NCBI RefSeq assembly: GCF_003399635.1
Contig: NZ_NBXB01000028.1
Coordinates: 62,001 to 126,000, forward strand
DNA length: 64,000 nucleotides
Direction: 5' to 3'
Source of the DNA: Subtercola boreus
Lineage (GTDB): Bacteria > Actinomycetota > Actinomycetes > Actinomycetales > Microbacteriaceae
Below, one piece after another: positions 43,254-52,900 of this stretch (the stretch's first letter is position 1; the number at the start of each line of letters is the position of its first letter). The position numbers were made by a program, and so were the translations under genes. Below the pieces are notes generated by a model that saw only the letters and a program-made list of their open reading frames with translations, did not search any database and was not told where the DNA came from.

Positions 43254-43700
43254 TCAGGACTTCGTCGGGGGGACGGGGCCCGCCGACGGTGCCGGGCGGC
43301 CAGACTGCAGCACCTCGAGCCGGGCGCGGTACTCGACCTCGTCGATGTCGCCGCGGGCGAAGCGTTCGGCGAGCGTCTTCTCGGCGTCGGATGTGGTGCC
43401 CGCGGCTCCCGCACCCGCCCAGCCCGGTCCCCAGCCGTGTCCACCCCGGCCGCCGCCACCGGCGCCCCAGCCCGGCGCGCCGCCGTTCGCCGCCCAGAAG
43501 CGCCGCCGGCGCCGGGCCGCGAGAGTGAAGATCAGCACGAAGAGCCCGATCCAGAACAGCGGGATGAGCAGGAAAAGCCAGCCGAATCCGCCGCCGGGGC
43601 CGGGGCCGCCCCACGGCCCCCAATGTGTGAGTGAGGTGCCGGCCGGGCCGGCGAGGGCGGCTGAGACGATCGGCGACGAGAGAAGAACGGAGGTGAGCAC
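43254..43700 (-). CDS. SHOCT domain membrane protein
   Basis: A 148-residue protein with an N-terminal hydrophobic stretch (LTSVLLSSPIVSAALAG), one clear membrane helix (GFGWLFLLIPLFWIGLFVLI), a basic RRRRRF stop-transfer, a Gly/Trp-rich linker, and a C-terminal SHOCT motif (SDAEKTLAERFARGDIDEVE then YRARLEVLQ). SHOCT domains are short C-terminal oligomerisation modules; the exact role is unknown. The GTG at 43700 has AAAGGA six bases upstream. It lies after a two-component system whose possible binding motif occurs in its leader. Confidence 0.83.
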   Translation of the reverse strand: MLTSVLLSSPIVSAALAGPAGTSLTHWGPWGGPGPGGGFGWLFLLIPLFWIGLFVLIFTLAARRRRRFWAANGGAPGWGAGGGGRGGHGWGPGWAGAGAAGTTSDAEKTLAERFARGDIDEVEYRARLEVLQSGRPAPSAGPVPPTKS

Positions 43701-43780
43701 GGTGTGTCCTTTCGATGGCGGCCCCGTGTGGGGCCCTGTGTCCACCCTCGTCGCGGCCGCGCCTTTACACATCGGCCGCC

Positions 43781-43801
43781 GGGAGTGATCGTGGTACTCC
43801 C
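43781..43801. promoter_or_regulatory. GGGAGT-N9-ACTCCC inverted repeat, candidate response-regulator site
   Basis: The half-sites match those of the perfect palindrome TACTCCC-GT-GGGAGTA upstream of the sensor kinase (46420-46435), although the spacing differs. GTGGTACTCCC is also repeated as GGTGGTACCCC at 43835-43845. The site is 80-100 bp before the SHOCT start, consistent with activation by the neighbouring regulator. Confidence 0.45.
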
Positions 43802-43929
43802 CCGGTCGCATCCCTGGCACCTGGGGCATCCGCGGGTGGTACCCCGGTACAGGTGCGCCGCCGCGCGCCTGCCCCCGTCGACCGCCGCCACTGCCCAGCC
43901 AGCCACCCAGCCACCCAGCCAGCCACCAC

Positions 43930-43990
43930 AATTCAGGCAGGAGGGGCTGCCGGCGCGGATACCGCCTCGGCGCCGCCATATGCCTGAATT
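43930..43990. other. Long two-tier hairpin in the SHOCT leader
   Basis: Outer arms AATTCAGGCA (43930-43939) and TGCCTGAATT (43981-43990) pair perfectly. Within the 41-nt interior, CGGCGC and GCGCCG pair again. The AT-rich outer arms stand out in GC-rich DNA. It may mark the end of the response-regulator transcript or be an RNA switch before the SHOCT gene. Confidence 0.5.
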
Positions 43991-44061
43991 ACGGTGCGGG
44001 GCGGGCGCGGCGGGGCGCCGGTGGAGGGGGCGGCGAGGCGCCCGGCACGAGTGTAGGCGGC

Positions 44062-44859
44062 TCAGCGCCAGCCGGGCCGCACGAGGCCTGCCTCGTACGC
44101 GACCACCACGAGCTGCGCCCGGTCGCGGGCCGCGAGCTTCGTCATGGTGCGCGACACGTGCGTCTTGACGGTGAGCGGGCTGAGGAATAGCTGCAGCGCA
44201 ATCTCGCCGTTCGTGAGCCCGGCGCCGACGAGAGCCAGTACTTCCCGCTCCCGATCGGTCAGGGCATCGAGCTCCGGCGCGCGCGACCCGTCGGCCAACC
44301 CCGCCGCGACCCGTTCGAGCAGTCGCTTCGTCACTCGTGGCGACAGCAGAGCCTCCCCGGCCGCGACGACGCGCACCGCGCGGATGAGTTCGACGGGCTC
44401 GGTGTCCTTCACGAGGAATCCGCTCGCCCCGGCCCGGATCGCCCGTCCCACATACTCGTCGAGCTCGAAGGTCGTGACGATGACGATGTGCACCCCAGCG
44501 AGAGAGGGGTCGGCCACGATCTGCTCTGTAGCCCAGAGGCCGTCGCCGTCGGGCATCCGGATGTCCATCAGCACCACATCGGGACGGAGACGGCGCACGA
44601 CCTCCACCGCCTCCGCACCCGTGCCCGCCTCGCCCACCACGTCGATGTCGGGCTCGTTGGCGAGCAGGGCGCTGAAGCCCGCACGGATCAGGTTCTGGTC
44701 ATCGGCGACTACCACCGTGATGTGTGCCCGGCCGAGGCCCGCTCCGGTCGGATCCGGGGCAGGCGTGTCGCTCCCCTGCGGGACCGGCCGGCCTGCGCCG
44801 GGCGCAGCAGGGGCGGCCGCATCGTGCCGCAGCGGGACCGGTCGGCCCGCCTCGCTCAC
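44062..44859 (-). CDS. Two-component response regulator, NarL/LuxR type
   Basis: A 265-residue regulator. An unusual Pro/Ala-rich N-terminal extension of about 45 residues (with repeated GRPVP) precedes the receiver domain. The receiver has HITVVVADDQNLIRAGFSAL, the phospho-acceptor Asp in VVLMDIRMPDGDG (about residue 96), and Lys in GFLVKDTEP. The C-terminal LuxR helix-turn-helix is LTDREREVLALVGAGLTNGE then IALQLFLSPLTVKTHVSRTM. The GTG start overlaps the kinase stop (GTGA). Signal unknown; the linked SHOCT gene is the likeliest target besides its own operon. Confidence 0.93.
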   Translation of the reverse strand: MSEAGRPVPLRHDAAAPAAPGAGRPVPQGSDTPAPDPTGAGLGRAHITVVVADDQNLIRAGFSALLANEPDIDVVGEAGTGAEAVEVVRRLRPDVVLMDIRMPDGDGLWATEQIVADPSLAGVHIVIVTTFELDEYVGRAIRAGASGFLVKDTEPVELIRAVRVVAAGEALLSPRVTKRLLERVAAGLADGSRAPELDALTDREREVLALVGAGLTNGEIALQLFLSPLTVKTHVSRTMTKLAARDRAQLVVVAYEAGLVRPGWR

Positions 44860-46361
44860 GACCCTGACCGGCGCGGCACCCGGGGAACCCGGGCCACCAC
44901 AGCGAACCCGCCTGAACTCAGGGGGCCGGCCTCGAGATTGCCGCCCAGGAGTTCGGCCCGTTCTTTCATGCCGAGCAGGCCCCGGCCGCCGGCCTTCCGC
45001 GAAGAGGGCTGGCGGCCCGCCACAGCTGAACGCCCGTTGTCGCTGACACGGAGCAGGTAGTCGTCGCCCTGCTGTTCGAGCACGACGCGGGCCTCACTCG
45101 CTCCGGCGTGCCGGGTCACGTTCGTGAGGCTCTCCTGCGCGATGCGGAACAGCGCGAGCTGCACGCCCGGCGGCGGGGTATCGCTCAGCCGGTTGTCGAG
45201 CTCCACGTGGAAGTCGGTGGTGGAGATGGACGAGACAAGGGCGGGCAGACGGGACAGGTCGGCCTGGGGGGCGAGCGGCGCTCCGGATCTCGCGCCGGGG
45301 AACAGCGCGCGGGATTCCCGCACCGGCGGCGCTTCCCCGGCCCCGGCCCCGCCCCCGGCGTACCCCGCCTCGCCCGGGATCGTCGAGTAGTCGAAGAGGG
45401 TGGGAGCGTCATCCAGAACCGTCGCGCCGGCCGCAGCACCCTCCGAGCGAAGGAAACCGAGCACCCCGCGCACCTCGTCGAGCGCCGTCTTGCTGGTCGT
45501 CTTGATGTTGCCGAGCGCCTCGCGGGCCTTTTCGGGATGCGCGTCGATGAGGTGGAGGCCCATCGCGGCCTGCACATTGATCTGCGAGAGCGAATGGGCC
45601 AGCACGTCGTGGAGTTCCCGGGCGATGCGCTCCCGCTCGGCCTGGGCCGCCTCTTCACGCCGACGCCGCACAGCCGCCTGGAACTGGGCGACCCGGTGCG
45701 TGCGGGTGCGGATCGCCTCACCGATCAGCACCACGATGAGGATGCCGAGCGAGGTCGCGATGATGCGGAACGGATGCCAGTCGATGCCGAGCAGGATCGC
45801 CCCGGCGAGCGTCAGGAGCCAGCCCGCGGCGACGGAGGCGAGGGCCCACGTGCGGGCGCTCCGCACCATCGCGGACACGATCGCGAAGGCCAACGCGAGG
45901 TACGGCGCCCCGGAACCCGGGGTGAACAGCAGGTCGGCCGCCGCGGCTGCCGTGGCGATCACCACAACGGGGCCGGGGAACCTCCGCGCAGCGATGAGGG
46001 CAAGCGGGCCGACGAGGGCGAGCAGCACGACGAGGAGGCCGGGGCCGGTGCGTCCGTCGCGGGCGAACGCCATCAGAGCCGGCACACCCTGCACCAGCAA
46101 GGAGACCACGACCGGCACCCACAGCGTCACAGCCCGGGGTGGGCCCCAGCGCCTCGGCACCTCTGCCTCGGAGGGACGGATGCTGCGCACCCACGGCGCC
46201 GAGCCGGGCTGCCAGGCGGGGCCGGCCCCGACGTGGCGGTCGGGCTCGGGTGGAGGAGAGAACGGCCAGCGGTGCTCGCTCCGGCTGCGGCGGACATCGC
46301 GTCGCCTTCTCCACTCCGCCGCCGTGAACCGCCGGCGTTGCGGGCGGTCAGCGTAAGGCAT
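44856..46361 (-). CDS. Sensor histidine kinase, HisKA_3 (NarL-partner) type
   Basis: A 501-residue kinase. The first 80 residues are basic and cytoplasmic. Residues about 85-210 hold several membrane helices with little extracellular loop (LWVPVVVSLLVQGVPALMAF, LLVVLLALVGPLALIAA), suggesting intramembrane sensing. HisKA_3 has the phosphorylated His in RIARELHDVLAHSLSQINVQ (about residue 248). The ATPase has SLTNVTRHAGASEARVVLE, LLRVSDNGR and GGRGLLGMKERAELLGG. The ATG has no ribosome binding site, but TACGAT lies seven bases upstream, fitting a leaderless transcript. A palindrome lies about 60 bp upstream. Confidence 0.92.
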   Translation of the reverse strand: MPYADRPQRRRFTAAEWRRRRDVRRSRSEHRWPFSPPPEPDRHVGAGPAWQPGSAPWVRSIRPSEAEVPRRWGPPRAVTLWVPVVVSLLVQGVPALMAFARDGRTGPGLLVVLLALVGPLALIAARRFPGPVVVIATAAAAADLLFTPGSGAPYLALAFAIVSAMVRSARTWALASVAAGWLLTLAGAILLGIDWHPFRIIATSLGILIVVLIGEAIRTRTHRVAQFQAAVRRRREEAAQAERERIARELHDVLAHSLSQINVQAAMGLHLIDAHPEKAREALGNIKTTSKTALDEVRGVLGFLRSEGAAAGATVLDDAPTLFDYSTIPGEAGYAGGGAGAGEAPPVRESRALFPGARSGAPLAPQADLSRLPALVSSISTTDFHVELDNRLSDTPPPGVQLALFRIAQESLTNVTRHAGASEARVVLEQQGDDYLLRVSDNGRSAVAGRQPSSRKAGGRGLLGMKERAELLGGNLEAGPLSSGGFAVVARVPRVPRRSGS

Positions 46362-46368
46362 GACACTG

Positions 46369-46435
46369 ATCGTAGCGAGAGCGCGGGCCCCGGGCATCCT
46401 GCAGCAGGCGGGTTCCGCCTACTCCCGTGGGAGTA
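46369..46435 (-). promoter_or_regulatory. Kinase operon promoter with perfect upstream palindrome
   Basis: TACTCCC-GT-GGGAGTA (46420-46435) is a perfect palindrome with seven-base arms. Downstream on the minus strand, the -10 candidate TACGAT (46374-46369) ends seven bases before the kinase ATG. The palindrome is centred about 54 bp before the expected transcription start, a position typical for an activator. Binding by the cognate regulator is inferred. Confidence 0.55.
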
Positions 46436-46471
46436 CGTGGAGCGGCGCCGCTGGCCATCCGCCGCGCCACG

Positions 46472-46521
46472 CGCACCCCGTCGGCCGCCCGCACCCCGTC
46501 GGCCGCCCGCACCCCGAGCGC
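46472..46521. repeat. 18-bp tandem repeat after the rip1 gene
   Basis: CGCACCCCGTCGGCCGCC is repeated exactly at 46472-46489 and 46490-46507, followed by a partial third copy. It begins 13 nt beyond the stop codon of the M50 protease gene in its reading direction. Confidence 0.85.
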
Positions 46522-46534
46522 CACCCGCCGCGCC

Positions 46535-47875
46535 TCAACCAAAGAGGTTGACCGGGTTCACGATGTCGGCGTACACCAGCAGCGCCGACAGCGCGCCGAA
46601 GAAGATCACGACCACGAAGGTCAGCGGCATCAGTTTCGCCGTGTCGACCGGCCCGGGATTGGGCCGCTTGAACAGCTTCGCGAGCTGCCGGCGGAGACCT
46701 TCCCAGAGCGCACCGATGATGTGCCCGCCATCCAGCGGCAGAAGAGGCACGAGGTTGATCACGAAGAGGCCGATGTTCACCGAACCGAGCAGCCCGACGA
46801 GTGTCGCGACCTTGCTCGCGAGCGGGATGTCGATGGTGGCGATCTCACCGGCCACGCGCCCGACGCCGACCACGCTGATGGGCCCGTTCACGTCACGGGT
46901 GCCGCCGCCGAACGCGGCATTCGCTACCCCGACGATGCGGGCGGGCAGGTTGATGATCGTGTTCGCGACTCCGGCCACGTTCTCACCGACGAACGGGAGA
47001 ACCGCGGTGACGGGCTGCGGCTGGAGTTGAGTGGCATAGCCGATGCCGACGAAACCGACATCCTCGGTGACGGTGGCCCCGCTCGCATCGGTCTTGACGA
47101 CCGTCTGTCCGTTCACGACCTCGGTCACCGCGCGTTCGGTCAGCAGCGGCGTCATGATGAGCGTCTGGTCGGATCCGTTCCGCGACACCACGATCGAGAG
47201 CGCGGTTCCGGGCGACTGGCGGATGATCGCGGTGGCCTGGTCCCAGGTGTCGATCGTGGTGCCGTCGACCGACACGATTCGGTCACCCGGCAGGATGCCC
47301 GCGGCGCTGCCGGGCGAGACGGGGTCATCTGCTGCACAGGTCGTGCTCGTGCTGCCGGCCGGCTGCACGCAGGAGCTGACGCTGCCGATGGTGGTGGAGG
47401 GCGCGGCGATGCCGAAACCGCAGAGCACGATGCCGAAGAACAGGATTCCGAGTACGAGGTTCATGGCGGGGCCGGAGATCATGATGATGACCCGCTTGTA
47501 GACCGGCAGCCGGTAGAACGAGCGTTCGTCGTCATCGCCGACGGTCTCGGCACTGGCCTTCCGCGCATCCTGAATCAGCGTCTGGAAGAACCCGGTCGTC
47601 GCGCGACGGGCCTTACCGCCCTCCTTCTGCGGGGGAAACATGCCGATCATCGAGATGTAGCCGCCGAACGGGATCAGCTTGACGCCGTACTCCGTCTCAC
47701 CGCGCAGGCGGGAGAATACGGTGAGGCCGAAACCGACCATGTATTGGGTGACCTTGACGCCGAACAGCTTCGCGGGAACGAGGTGCCCGACTTCGTGCAG
47801 GGCGATCGAGATCGCGAGGCCGAGCGCGACGATGACCACACCGACGACATAGAGGAGCACTGTATCCACCAGCAC
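46535..47875 (-). CDS. rip1: M50 site-2 protease (RseP/Rip1 type)
   Basis: A 446-residue intramembrane zinc metalloprotease. The zinc motif HEVGH is in the first helix (AISIALHEVGHLVPAKLFG). A PDZ domain includes GSAAGILPGDRIVSVDGTTI. The third zinc ligand is in LVPLLPLDGGHIIGALWEGL near residue 392. Family members cut anti-sigma factors and other membrane substrates. The order dxr - rip1 - ispG is conserved in actinobacteria, here interrupted by the two-component genes. GTG start. The regulated sigma pathway is not visible in this window. Confidence 0.94.
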   Translation of the reverse strand: MLVDTVLLYVVGVVIVALGLAISIALHEVGHLVPAKLFGVKVTQYMVGFGLTVFSRLRGETEYGVKLIPFGGYISMIGMFPPQKEGGKARRATTGFFQTLIQDARKASAETVGDDDERSFYRLPVYKRVIIMISGPAMNLVLGILFFGIVLCGFGIAAPSTTIGSVSSCVQPAGSTSTTCAADDPVSPGSAAGILPGDRIVSVDGTTIDTWDQATAIIRQSPGTALSIVVSRNGSDQTLIMTPLLTERAVTEVVNGQTVVKTDASGATVTEDVGFVGIGYATQLQPQPVTAVLPFVGENVAGVANTIINLPARIVGVANAAFGGGTRDVNGPISVVGVGRVAGEIATIDIPLASKVATLVGLLGSVNIGLFVINLVPLLPLDGGHIIGALWEGLRRQLAKLFKRPNPGPVDTAKLMPLTFVVVIFFGALSALLVYADIVNPVNLFG

Positions 47876-47935
47876 ACGATAGCCGCCCGGGTGGGTGCGG
47901 CGCTGGGCGAGGGCTGAATGCCGCTTGTGAATAGA

Positions 47936-47996
47936 CCCGCGGGCTCCGGATGCCGGGGGTCAGACGACCCGCAAGCTCCGGATGCCCGGGGCTCAG
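47936..47996. repeat. Duplicated 3' end of dxr
   Basis: Two direct repeats of about 28-29 bp (47936-47963 and 47968-47996), sharing CTCCGGATGCC-GGGG-TCAG with few changes, 32 bp apart. In the dxr direction each copy opens with a TGA, and the first is the real stop codon of dxr. Confidence 0.8.
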
Positions 47997-49078
47997 CCCT
48001 TGGCGATCAGCCGGTCCGCCTCGCGCCTGGCCCAGAGCTCTGCGTCGAAGAGTGCCTCTCGGGTGAGGGCACCCTCGGCGGGCTCGTGCCGCTGCAGCAC
48101 CTGCTCGATCGTCTCGACGATCCGGAGGAACCCGATCCGTCCGGCGTGGAACGCGGCCACGGCCTGCTCGTTCGCCGCGTTGAACACCGCAGGAGCCGTG
48201 CCACCCGCGCGCCCGACCTGCTTCGCGAGCTCGACCGCCGGGAAGGCGTCGGTGTCGAGCGGCTCGAACGTCCACGAGTGGGCGGTCGACCAGTCCAGCG
48301 GCGCGCCGACCCCCGCGACACGGTGCGGCCAGTCGAGCCCGAGCGAGATGGGCAGGCGCATGTCGGGCGGTGAGGCCTGCGCGAGGGTCGACCCGTCGAT
48401 GAACTCGACCATCGAGTGGATGACGGACTGCGGATGGACGGTCACGTCGATCTTCGAGTACGGAACGTCGAACAGCAGGTGCGCCTCGATCACCTCGAGG
48501 CCCTTGTTCACGAGGGTCGCCGAGTTGGTCGTGACGACGAGGCCCATGTCCCAGGTCGGATGCGCGAGGGCCTCGCGCGGGGTCACATTCTCCAGCGACG
48601 CCCGCGACCGCCCGCGGAACGGGCCACCCGACGCGGTGAGCACCAGCCGGTCGACCTCGTCGGCCGTGCCCGAGCGGAGCGCCTGAGCGATGGCCGAGTG
48701 CTCGGAGTCGACGGGCACCAGCTGGCCGGGCCGGGCGATACCCTTCACGAGTTCGCCGCCGACGATCAGGCTCTCCTTGTTCGCCAGGGCCAGGGTGCGG
48801 CCCTCCTCCAGCGCGGCGAGGGTCGGACCGAGCCCGACAGACCCAGTGATTCCGTTCAGCACCACGTCTGCGTCGACGCTCCGAACGAGCTGCTCGGCCT
48901 CGTCGGCCCCGAGGGCGGTGTCACTGACGCCGAATTCGGTGGCCTGGGCATCCATCGCCGCCGTGTTCGTGCCGGCGGCGAGACCGACCACCTCGAACCG
49001 CTCCGGATTGGCCCGGATGACGTCGAGGGCCTGGATGCCGATAGAACCGGTGGAGCCGAGAAGGATGACGCGTCGCAT
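47993..49078 (-). CDS. dxr: 1-deoxy-D-xylulose 5-phosphate reductoisomerase
   Basis: A 361-residue Dxr, the second MEP pathway enzyme, reducing DXP to MEP with NADPH and a divalent metal. The N-terminus is [20 protein letters not shown] (NADPH binding). [16 protein letters not shown] and [14 protein letters not shown] hold the metal-binding Asp and Glu. [10 protein letters not shown] and the loop HPTWDMG followed by the helix [19 protein letters not shown] bind substrate. The ATG at 49078 matches family starts; two ATGs four and five codons earlier are possible. The stop codon belongs to a direct repeat. Confidence 0.95.
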   Translation of the reverse strand: MRRVILLGSTGSIGIQALDVIRANPERFEVVGLAAGTNTAAMDAQATEFGVSDTALGADEAEQLVRSVDADVVLNGITGSVGLGPTLAALEEGRTLALANKESLIVGGELVKGIARPGQLVPVDSEHSAIAQALRSGTADEVDRLVLTASGGPFRGRSRASLENVTPREALAHPTWDMGLVVTTNSATLVNKGLEVIEAHLLFDVPYSKIDVTVHPQSVIHSMVEFIDGSTLAQASPPDMRLPISLGLDWPHRVAGVGAPLDWSTAHSWTFEPLDTDAFPAVELAKQVGRAGGTAPAVFNAANEQAVAAFHAGRIGFLRIVETIEQVLQRHEPAEGALTREALFDAELWARREADRLIAKG

Positions 49079-49167
49079 GCCTGCCATCATCGCAGGTGCG
49101 CTGCGGATGCGCAGGGGGATCGCCCGGTCGCCGAGGGCGGGCGCGGGTCGGCCGTGCCTGCGGAGCG

Positions 49168-49749
49168 CTACTCGGCCGGCGTCGGCGTCGCGGACGGGTC
49201 GGGCGCCGGCCCCACCTCGGTGACGTCGACGACGAACACGAGGACGTCGGCTGGGGCCACGCCGAGCGCGGGATTGCCCTCGGAGCCGTAGGCGTCGCCC
49301 GGGGGCACGACCGCGACAACGCGCGAGCCGACCGCCGCGCAGGCGACGGCCTTCACCAGGCCGGGGAGGAACTGCGACTCGTCTACGATGATCGGCAGCG
49401 GCTGGCCGCCCGCGTCGAGGGTGCTGAACAGTTGGGCACCCGTGTTCGCGTTGTAGAGGGTGAAGTCGACGCTCGCCTGGGAGCCGGATGTCGCGACCGT
49501 GCCTGTTCCGCTGATGACGACCGATCGCTCGGTGATGTCACTGGTGACAGGGGGAATGAACGTCGTCGTCGGGGCCTTGTCGAAGTCGCCGCTCACCGAG
49601 ACGGAGTCGGACGCGGTTCCCGGGGCCGTGAACATACAGTCCGGGCTCGCACTCGGGGTCGGACCGGCCGTGCCCGTGCATCCGGCGAGCGCAAGCACCA
49701 GCGCGAGGGCGGCCGCGGTGGCGGCGGTCAGAACGGCAGGAGTGCGCAT
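49168..49749 (-). CDS. FKBP-type peptidyl-prolyl isomerase lipoprotein
   Basis: A 193-residue secreted protein. A lipoprotein signal (LVLALAGC, Cys24) anchors it outside the membrane. The second half is one FKBP domain ([59 protein letters not shown] then VLVFVVDV). FKBPs speed proline isomerisation during folding of exported proteins. Located between dxr and the divergent Pls-type gene. A Thr/Pro-rich tail follows the domain. Confidence 0.88.
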   Translation of the reverse strand: MRTPAVLTAATAAALALVLALAGCTGTAGPTPSASPDCMFTAPGTASDSVSVSGDFDKAPTTTFIPPVTSDITERSVVISGTGTVATSGSQASVDFTLYNANTGAQLFSTLDAGGQPLPIIVDESQFLPGLVKAVACAAVGSRVVAVVPPGDAYGSEGNPALGVAPADVLVFVVDVTEVGPAPDPSATPTPAE

Positions 49750-49908
49750 CCCACAGTTTTACATGATCGGGCCCGCCGCACCTGACAGGCCGGTGGGTGC
49801 CGCGGCGGTTCACCTCCAGTTAACCCGCGGCCCCTAAACTGGGCTCCCCACCCGACCCCCACGGGGAATCGCCAGAGTGCGTCAGACCAGACAGCGACAG
49901 AGCAGAGG

Positions 49909-52900
49909 ATGCCCGGCATGACCTCCGCTTCGAACACCCCTGCCCCGTCAGACATCGCGAGCGGGGTCGCGGGCACGCCGGGCGCGGGCACGCCGGGCGC
50001 AGGCGACGCGAGCACCGGCACGGCGAGCGTGAGCGTGAGCGGTGCAGTCACGGCGAGCGCGAACAGCGCGGGCATCGCTGGCGCAGACACAGGCAGCGCG
50101 AACAGCGCGAGCGCCGGCATCCTCAGCGCCGGGCCGACTCCCGAGCCGCGCACGCTGGTCGACATCCTGCGGGAGAGTGCCGCCGCGAACCCGCAGGCCT
50201 CCGCCCTCGCTGACGCGGCGGGCACCCTGAGCTACCGCGAGCTGCTGCGTGAGGTGAACCGCACCGCGGCCCGGCTCGCGGAGGCCGGTGTGCGCCGCGG
50301 CGACCGGGTGGGGATCCGCATCCCGTCGGGCACCCGCACGCTCTACATCTCGATCCTCGGGGTGCTCGTCGCCGGCGCGGCCTACGTTCCGGTCGACGCC
50401 GACGACCCCGAGGAGCGCGCGACGCTCGTCTTCGGCGAGGCCGGAGTGGTCGGCGTGATCGGTGCCGACGGCGAGCTGGTGCGGAGCGGGCATCCGGATG
50501 GCGTAGGAGCGCCCGGCGACGAGACCGACCGCCCCGGGCATCCGTCCACCGCGAGCATCCCGACCGCAGGCTCCCCCACCGGCACCCTCCCCGTGGTCGG
50601 CGGCCCGACACCCGACCTGGACGCGTGGATCATCTTCACCTCCGGCTCGACCGGCACGCCCAAGGGTGTCGCCGTGAGCCACCGTTCGGCTGCGGCGTTC
50701 GTCGACGCCGAGGCGCGGATGTTCCTTCAGGACGAGCCGATCGGCCCCGGCGACCGCGTGCTAGCCGGCCTCTCCGTCGCCTTCGACGCCTCCTGCGAGG
50801 AGATGTGGCTCGCGTGGCGACACGGCGCCTGCCTCGTTCCGGCCCCGCGTTCGCTGGTGCGTTCGGGAGTGGACCTCGGCCCGTGGCTGATCTCGCACAG
50901 CATCACCATCGTCTCGACCGTGCCGACGCTCGCGGCGCTCTGGCCCCTCGAGTCGCTGGAGCTGGTGCGGCTGCTCATCTTCGGCGGCGAGGCCTGCCCA
51001 CCCGAGCTCGTCGCGCGTCTCGCCGTCGACGGCCGCGAGGTCTGGAACACCTACGGACCCACCGAGGCCACGGTGGTCGCCTGCGGATCCCTGCTCGACG
51101 GAGTCGGACCCGTGCGCATCGGACTGGCGCTCGACGGCTGGCTACTGGCCGTGGTCGACGGCGACGGGCATCCGGTCGCCGAGGGCGAGACGGGCGAACT
51201 CATCATCGGCGGGGTCGGGCTGGCGCGCTACCTCGACCCGGCCAAGGACGCCGAGAAGTACGCCCCGATGCCGACCCTCCGCTGGGATCGCGCCTACCGC
51301 AGCGGCGACCTCGTGGTGTTCGACCGTGCCGGGCTGCTGTTCCAGGGCCGCGCCGACGACCAGGTGAAGCTCGGCGGTCGGCGGATCGAGCTGGGCGAGG
51401 TCGAGGCGGCGATCCAGGCCCTGCCCGGGGTCGCGGGTGCGGCTGCCGTGGTACGGCGCACCGCCGCGGGCAACCAGGTGCTCGTGGGATACCTGGTCGC
51501 CGGCGACACGAGCACCCCGTTCGACACGGTCGCCGCGACGGCGGCGCTTCGCGAATCGCTCCCGGCCGCCCTCATCCCCCTGCTCGCGGTCGTCGACGGC
51601 CTGCCGACCCGCACCTCGGGCAAGGTCGACAAGGCGGCGCTCCCGTGGCCGCTGCCCAGTGCGCGGGGCTCAGGGGCCCGAAACGGGGCCGGGGCCGGGG
51701 CCGGTGGCGACGCCGCATCCAGAGCCGGCGGCGGCAACGGCAGCGGCGGGGGAAGCGGCACCGCCACGCGCCTCAAGAAGGGTGCAGGCCCCGACCCCAC
51801 CCTCAGCGAGACGGCCCTCTGGATCGCCGAACACTTCACCGCCATCCTCGGGGCCCCGGTCACCGGCCCCGACGACGACTTCTTCGCGTTCGGCGGCGGG
51901 AGTCTGTCTGCCGCGCAACTCGTGTCGGTCATCCGCACCCGGTTCCCGGAGACCACCGTCGCCGACATCTACGACCACCCGCGGATCGGCGCCCTGGCCG
52001 CGGAACTGGATGCCCGCTCCCCCGTGACCGCGGCGAAGCGCGCACCCGTGCGACCGACCCCGCCGGGCACCCAGCTCGCCCAGACCCTGCTCGGCATCCC
52101 GCTCTATGTGCTCGTCGGTCTGCGCTGGCTCACCTACGTGCTCGCCGTGAACAACGTGCTGCAGCTGTTCGGCGTCTTCACCTGGGCGCCCACCATCTCG
52201 TGGTGGTACATCCTCGTGGGGTTTATCGTTCTGATCACGCCCTTCGGGCGCATGGCGATCTCGGTGCTCGCGGCCCGCACGTTGCTGGCCGGCGTCGAAC
52301 CGGGCGATCACCCGCGGGGTGGGACCGTGCATGTGCGCCTCTGGCTCGCCGAGCAGATCGCCCAGCTGGTCGGTGCGACCAACCTCGCGGGCGCACCCTG
52401 GATCATCACCTACGCCCGGGCCCTCGGGGCGAAGATCGCCCCCGGCGTCGACCTGCACACCCTCCCGCCCATCACCGGCATGCTGAAGATCGGCGCCCGG
52501 GCATCCGTCGAACCCGAGGTGGACCTCTCGGGCTACTGGATCGATGGCGACATCCTGCGGCTCGGCAGCATCCAGATCGGAGCGGATGCGGCCATCGGTG
52601 CGCGGAGCACCCTCCTGCCGGGTACGCGGATCGGCCGGCGAGCGGAGATCGCCCCGGGTTCCGCCGTGTCGGGACGGGTGCCCGCGGGCCAGCTCTGGGC
52701 CGGATCCCCCGCCGAACGACGCGGCAAGGCCCACCCCGACTGGCCGAGCGGCAGGCCGCCCCGGAACGCCCGCTGGTTGGTCGCGTTCGCTGCGGGTTCC
52801 GTCGCGCTCTCGCTGCTGCCCGTGCTGGCTGTGCTCGCCGGGGCGGCCGTCGCGGGCTGGTTCCTCGGGCTGAGCCTTGACCCCGGCGCCCTCGGCGGCC

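Larger units (their letters stand above)
43701..44061. other. Leader region of the SHOCT gene
   Basis: These 361 bp contain no credible gene. They hold an inverted repeat GGGAGT...ACTCCC (43781-43801), a second GTGGTAC(T/C)CCC copy (43835-43845), a CAGC/CACC simple repeat (43894-43927), and a long hairpin (43930-43990). Confidence 0.6.
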
